Shown piece by piece: positions 62,426 to 64,000 of a stretch of DNA of 64,000 nt (positions are counted from its first letter, which is position 1; each line of letters opens with the position of its first letter). The stretch is taken from positions 248,001 through 312,000 of the forward strand of contig NZ_JACOPE010000001.1 of the NCBI RefSeq assembly GCF_014287355.1. The letters run 5' to 3'. The stretch is from Ruminococcus hominis (GTDB lineage Bacteria; Bacillota; Clostridia; Lachnospirales; Lachnospiraceae). Below the pieces are notes generated by a model. That model saw nothing but the letters and a program-made list of their open reading frames with translations, searched no databases and had not been told where the DNA came from. The position numbers and the translations under genes were made by a program.

Positions 62426-62908
62426 ATGAAACAGTCACATGAATACTATTTAGAGCGTTGTATCGAAGTTTCAAAACATTCACGCGAAGCAGGGAACACA
62501 CCATTTGGAGCATTACTTGTTGATGCAGAAGGAAACATTTTGATGGAACAGGAGAATGTAGAAATCTCTACACACAAAGCAACAGGACATGCGGAGACTC
62601 AGTTGATTGAGAGAGCGTCTATGGAATATAGCAAAGAATTTTTATGGAATTGCACATTATATACAACAGCAGAGCCATGTGCAATGTGTGCAGGAGCAAT
62701 GTACTGGGCAAATATCGGAACTGTTGTATATGCAATGACAGAAAAAGATTTGTTGGCGCTTACAGGTTCAGATGAGCAGAATCCGACGTTTGATCTTCCA
62801 TGTCGCGAAGTATTTGCACGTGGACAGAAAGATATTACTGTTATCGGACCTTTCCCAGAGTTGGCACCGAAGGTAGCAGAGGTTCATAAGGATTACTGGA
62901 ACAACTAA
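62426..62908 (+). CDS. Nucleoside/guanine deaminase-type CMP/dCMP deaminase family protein
   Basis: The 160-residue product has the zinc sites HAE in KATGHAETQLIE and PCAMC in TTAEPCAMCAGAMYWANIG. Family members include guanine deaminases of the GuaD type, tRNA adenosine deaminase and cytosine deaminases. The length and the DLPCREVFARGQKDITVIGP end fit free-base or nucleoside deaminases rather than TadA. An NCS1 permease for cytosine/purines follows 46 bases later, supporting a base-salvage pair. Confidence 0.8.
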   Translation: MKQSHEYYLERCIEVSKHSREAGNTPFGALLVDAEGNILMEQENVEISTHKATGHAETQLIERASMEYSKEFLWNCTLYTTAEPCAMCAGAMYWANIGTVVYAMTEKDLLALTGSDEQNPTFDLPCREVFARGQKDITVIGPFPELAPKVAEVHKDYWNN

Positions 62909-62954
62909 AAAGCAAAAATAAAAGACAATGGAATGAAGACGTGAGGGCAGAAGA

Positions 62955-64000
62955 ATGGAAAAAGAAAAGCAGATAGATAAAGAATATTCACTTTCTACCG
63001 TACCACAGGAAGAACGTAAAAGTTACGCCAGCTTGACAATTATCTGGATGGGATTTGTATTTGTAGTAACAAGTATGATGGCCGGAGGAGGTTTGGCAGA
63101 AGGATTAGACTTCCAACATATTTTGTTAGCTACTTTAATAGGAAATGTTTTCCTTTGCCTGATTGCATGTTTGGTAAGTTATATTGCATGCAAGACGGGA
63201 TTAACATTTGCACTGATGACAAGATACAGTTTTGGTGAAAAAGGATCACGAATCGCATCCTTCTTTGTACCAATCGTAAACCTTGGCTGGTATACGATAC
63301 AGGCTGCAACATATGGACATTTTGTTGCAACAGTTCTTCATTGTGGACAAGTTGGAGAGTACATCTGTATGGCATTAAGTGCAGTAATCATGGGAATTTT
63401 CTCATTTAAAGGAATCAAAGCAATCACAATCCTTGGATATGTTGCAATTCCGGCAATCATTTTCCTTTCTCTTGGAACATCACTTAAAGGAATCAATATG
63501 GTTGGTCTGGCAGGAGTAATCGGATTCACACCGGAAGGAAGCATTTCACTCGGAAGCGGAATCACAGCAATTATCGGAACATGGATTCTTTCTACAGCAA
63601 CATGTATTGCAGACATCATGCGTTATGCAAAATCGACAAAAGCTGCAGTAGGAGCAACTTTGACAGGGCTTTTGATTGGTAATGTATTTATGATTTTGTG
63701 TGGAGCAATTACAACAATTGCTGTTGGAACCAGTGATTTGACAGAAGTTCTTCTTGCTATGGGACTTGTTATTCCAAGTTTAATTCTGATGACAACAAAC
63801 ATTTTTACAACAAATGCATCAAACCTGTATTCAACATCATTGAACTTGTCAAATGCGTTGAAAACAGACAGAAAGAAGATTATTGTTGTATTGCTTGTTC
63901 TTTCTGCATTAGCTACACTGACAAAACCATATCAGATTGGCTTCCTGTTCAGTTTTCTTGATCTGCTCGGAACAGTTGTGCCACCACTTGCAGGAATAAT
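62955..64000 (+). CDS. NCS1-family cytosine/purine permease (CodB-like), cut by window end
   Basis: The frame from ATG 62955 (GAGGG seven bases upstream) is open for 348 codons to the window edge. It shows LTIIWMGFVFVVTSMMAGGG, the LIACLVSYIACKTGLTFALM core and GIKAITILGYVAIPAI, typical of CodB-type NCS1 transporters with 12 helices; about nine to ten are present. Together with the deaminase it probably imports and deaminates a nucleobase such as cytosine or guanine. Confidence 0.83.
   Translation, partial: MEKEKQIDKEYSLSTVPQEERKSYASLTIIWMGFVFVVTSMMAGGGLAEGLDFQHILLATLIGNVFLCLIACLVSYIACKTGLTFALMTRYSFGEKGSRIASFFVPIVNLGWYTIQAATYGHFVATVLHCGQVGEYICMALSAVIMGIFSFKGIKAITILGYVAIPAIIFLSLGTSLKGINMVGLAGVIGFTPEGSISLGSGITAIIGTWILSTATCIADIMRYAKSTKAAVGATLTGLLIGNVFMILCGAITTIAVGTSDLTEVLLAMGLVIPSLILMTTNIFTTNASNLYSTSLNLSNALKTDRKKIIVVLLVLSALATLTKPYQIGFLFSFLDLLGTVVPPLAGI

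Overview
The window is a chromosomal segment of a low-GC Gram-positive gut anaerobe, most probably a member of the Lachnospiraceae (Clostridia, near Dorea, Mediterraneibacter, Ruminococcus or Blautia). The case rests on AT-rich codon use, AGGAGG-type ribosome binding sites, TTGACA-N17-TATAAT promoters, a V-type ATP synthase operon, LacI-controlled carbohydrate ABC operons without their own ATPase, and a lysine riboswitch. The species cannot be fixed by eye.

Layout. 1-2520: end of a polyol-type operon (zinc dehydrogenase, GPH symporter, fructokinase). 2520-4440: a zone of broken genes (guanine deaminase, tnpB and ORF6N-domain relics) around one small intact HTH gene. 4536-6733: MATE exporter plus AraC regulator. 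6830-7010: two palindromic elements. 7013-19180: divergent LacI gene and a seven-gene maltodextrin operon (binding protein, two permeases, pullulanase, amylo-1,6-glucosidase, neopullulanase-like enzyme, alpha-glucosidase). 19552-27833: a second LacI gene and a fructan/difructose operon (binding protein, two permeases, GH172, GH32, fructokinase). 28041-34441: membrane acyltransferase-like protein, SPFH/zinc-ribbon protein, upp, a lysine riboswitch driving an NhaC-family transporter, and a HAD phosphatase. 34513-34953: a small orphan transcription unit. 35156-39481: a 1441-residue acidic repeat protein with an ATPase-like C-terminus. 39755-41737: glgB. 41784-50429 (minus): nine-gene V-type ATP synthase operon. 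50699-51817: trmB, a 47-codon ORF and tRNA-Lys. 51945-57215: accessory stretch with an ATPase stub, an unknown membrane protein, an AAA ATPase, a RelA/SpoT-like synthetase and an IS4-family element. 57218-62172: GntR regulator divergent from an operon of GNAT, GPH transporter and two SAM hydrolase-type proteins. 62426-64000: nucleoside deaminase and an NCS1 permease cut by the window end.

Functionally the region is dominated by sugar import and cytosolic breakdown. Maltodextrins are imported and then debranched and trimmed by four enzymes without signal peptides; glgB represents the opposite, storage direction. The second operon fits import of fructose disaccharides or cyclic difructose anhydrides, ring opening or hydrolysis by GH172, cleavage by GH32 and phosphorylation by fructokinase.

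Most notable for follow-up: the GH172-GH32-fructokinase operon with duplicated LacI operators; the GntR-controlled operon with tandem SAM hydrolases of unknown purpose; a family of long perfect-hairpin repeats (four copies between 52.8 and 62.3 kb, one split by the IS element); an 85-bp structured repeat present in two opposite copies; and an orphan promoter-terminator unit upstream of the acidic repeat ATPase.
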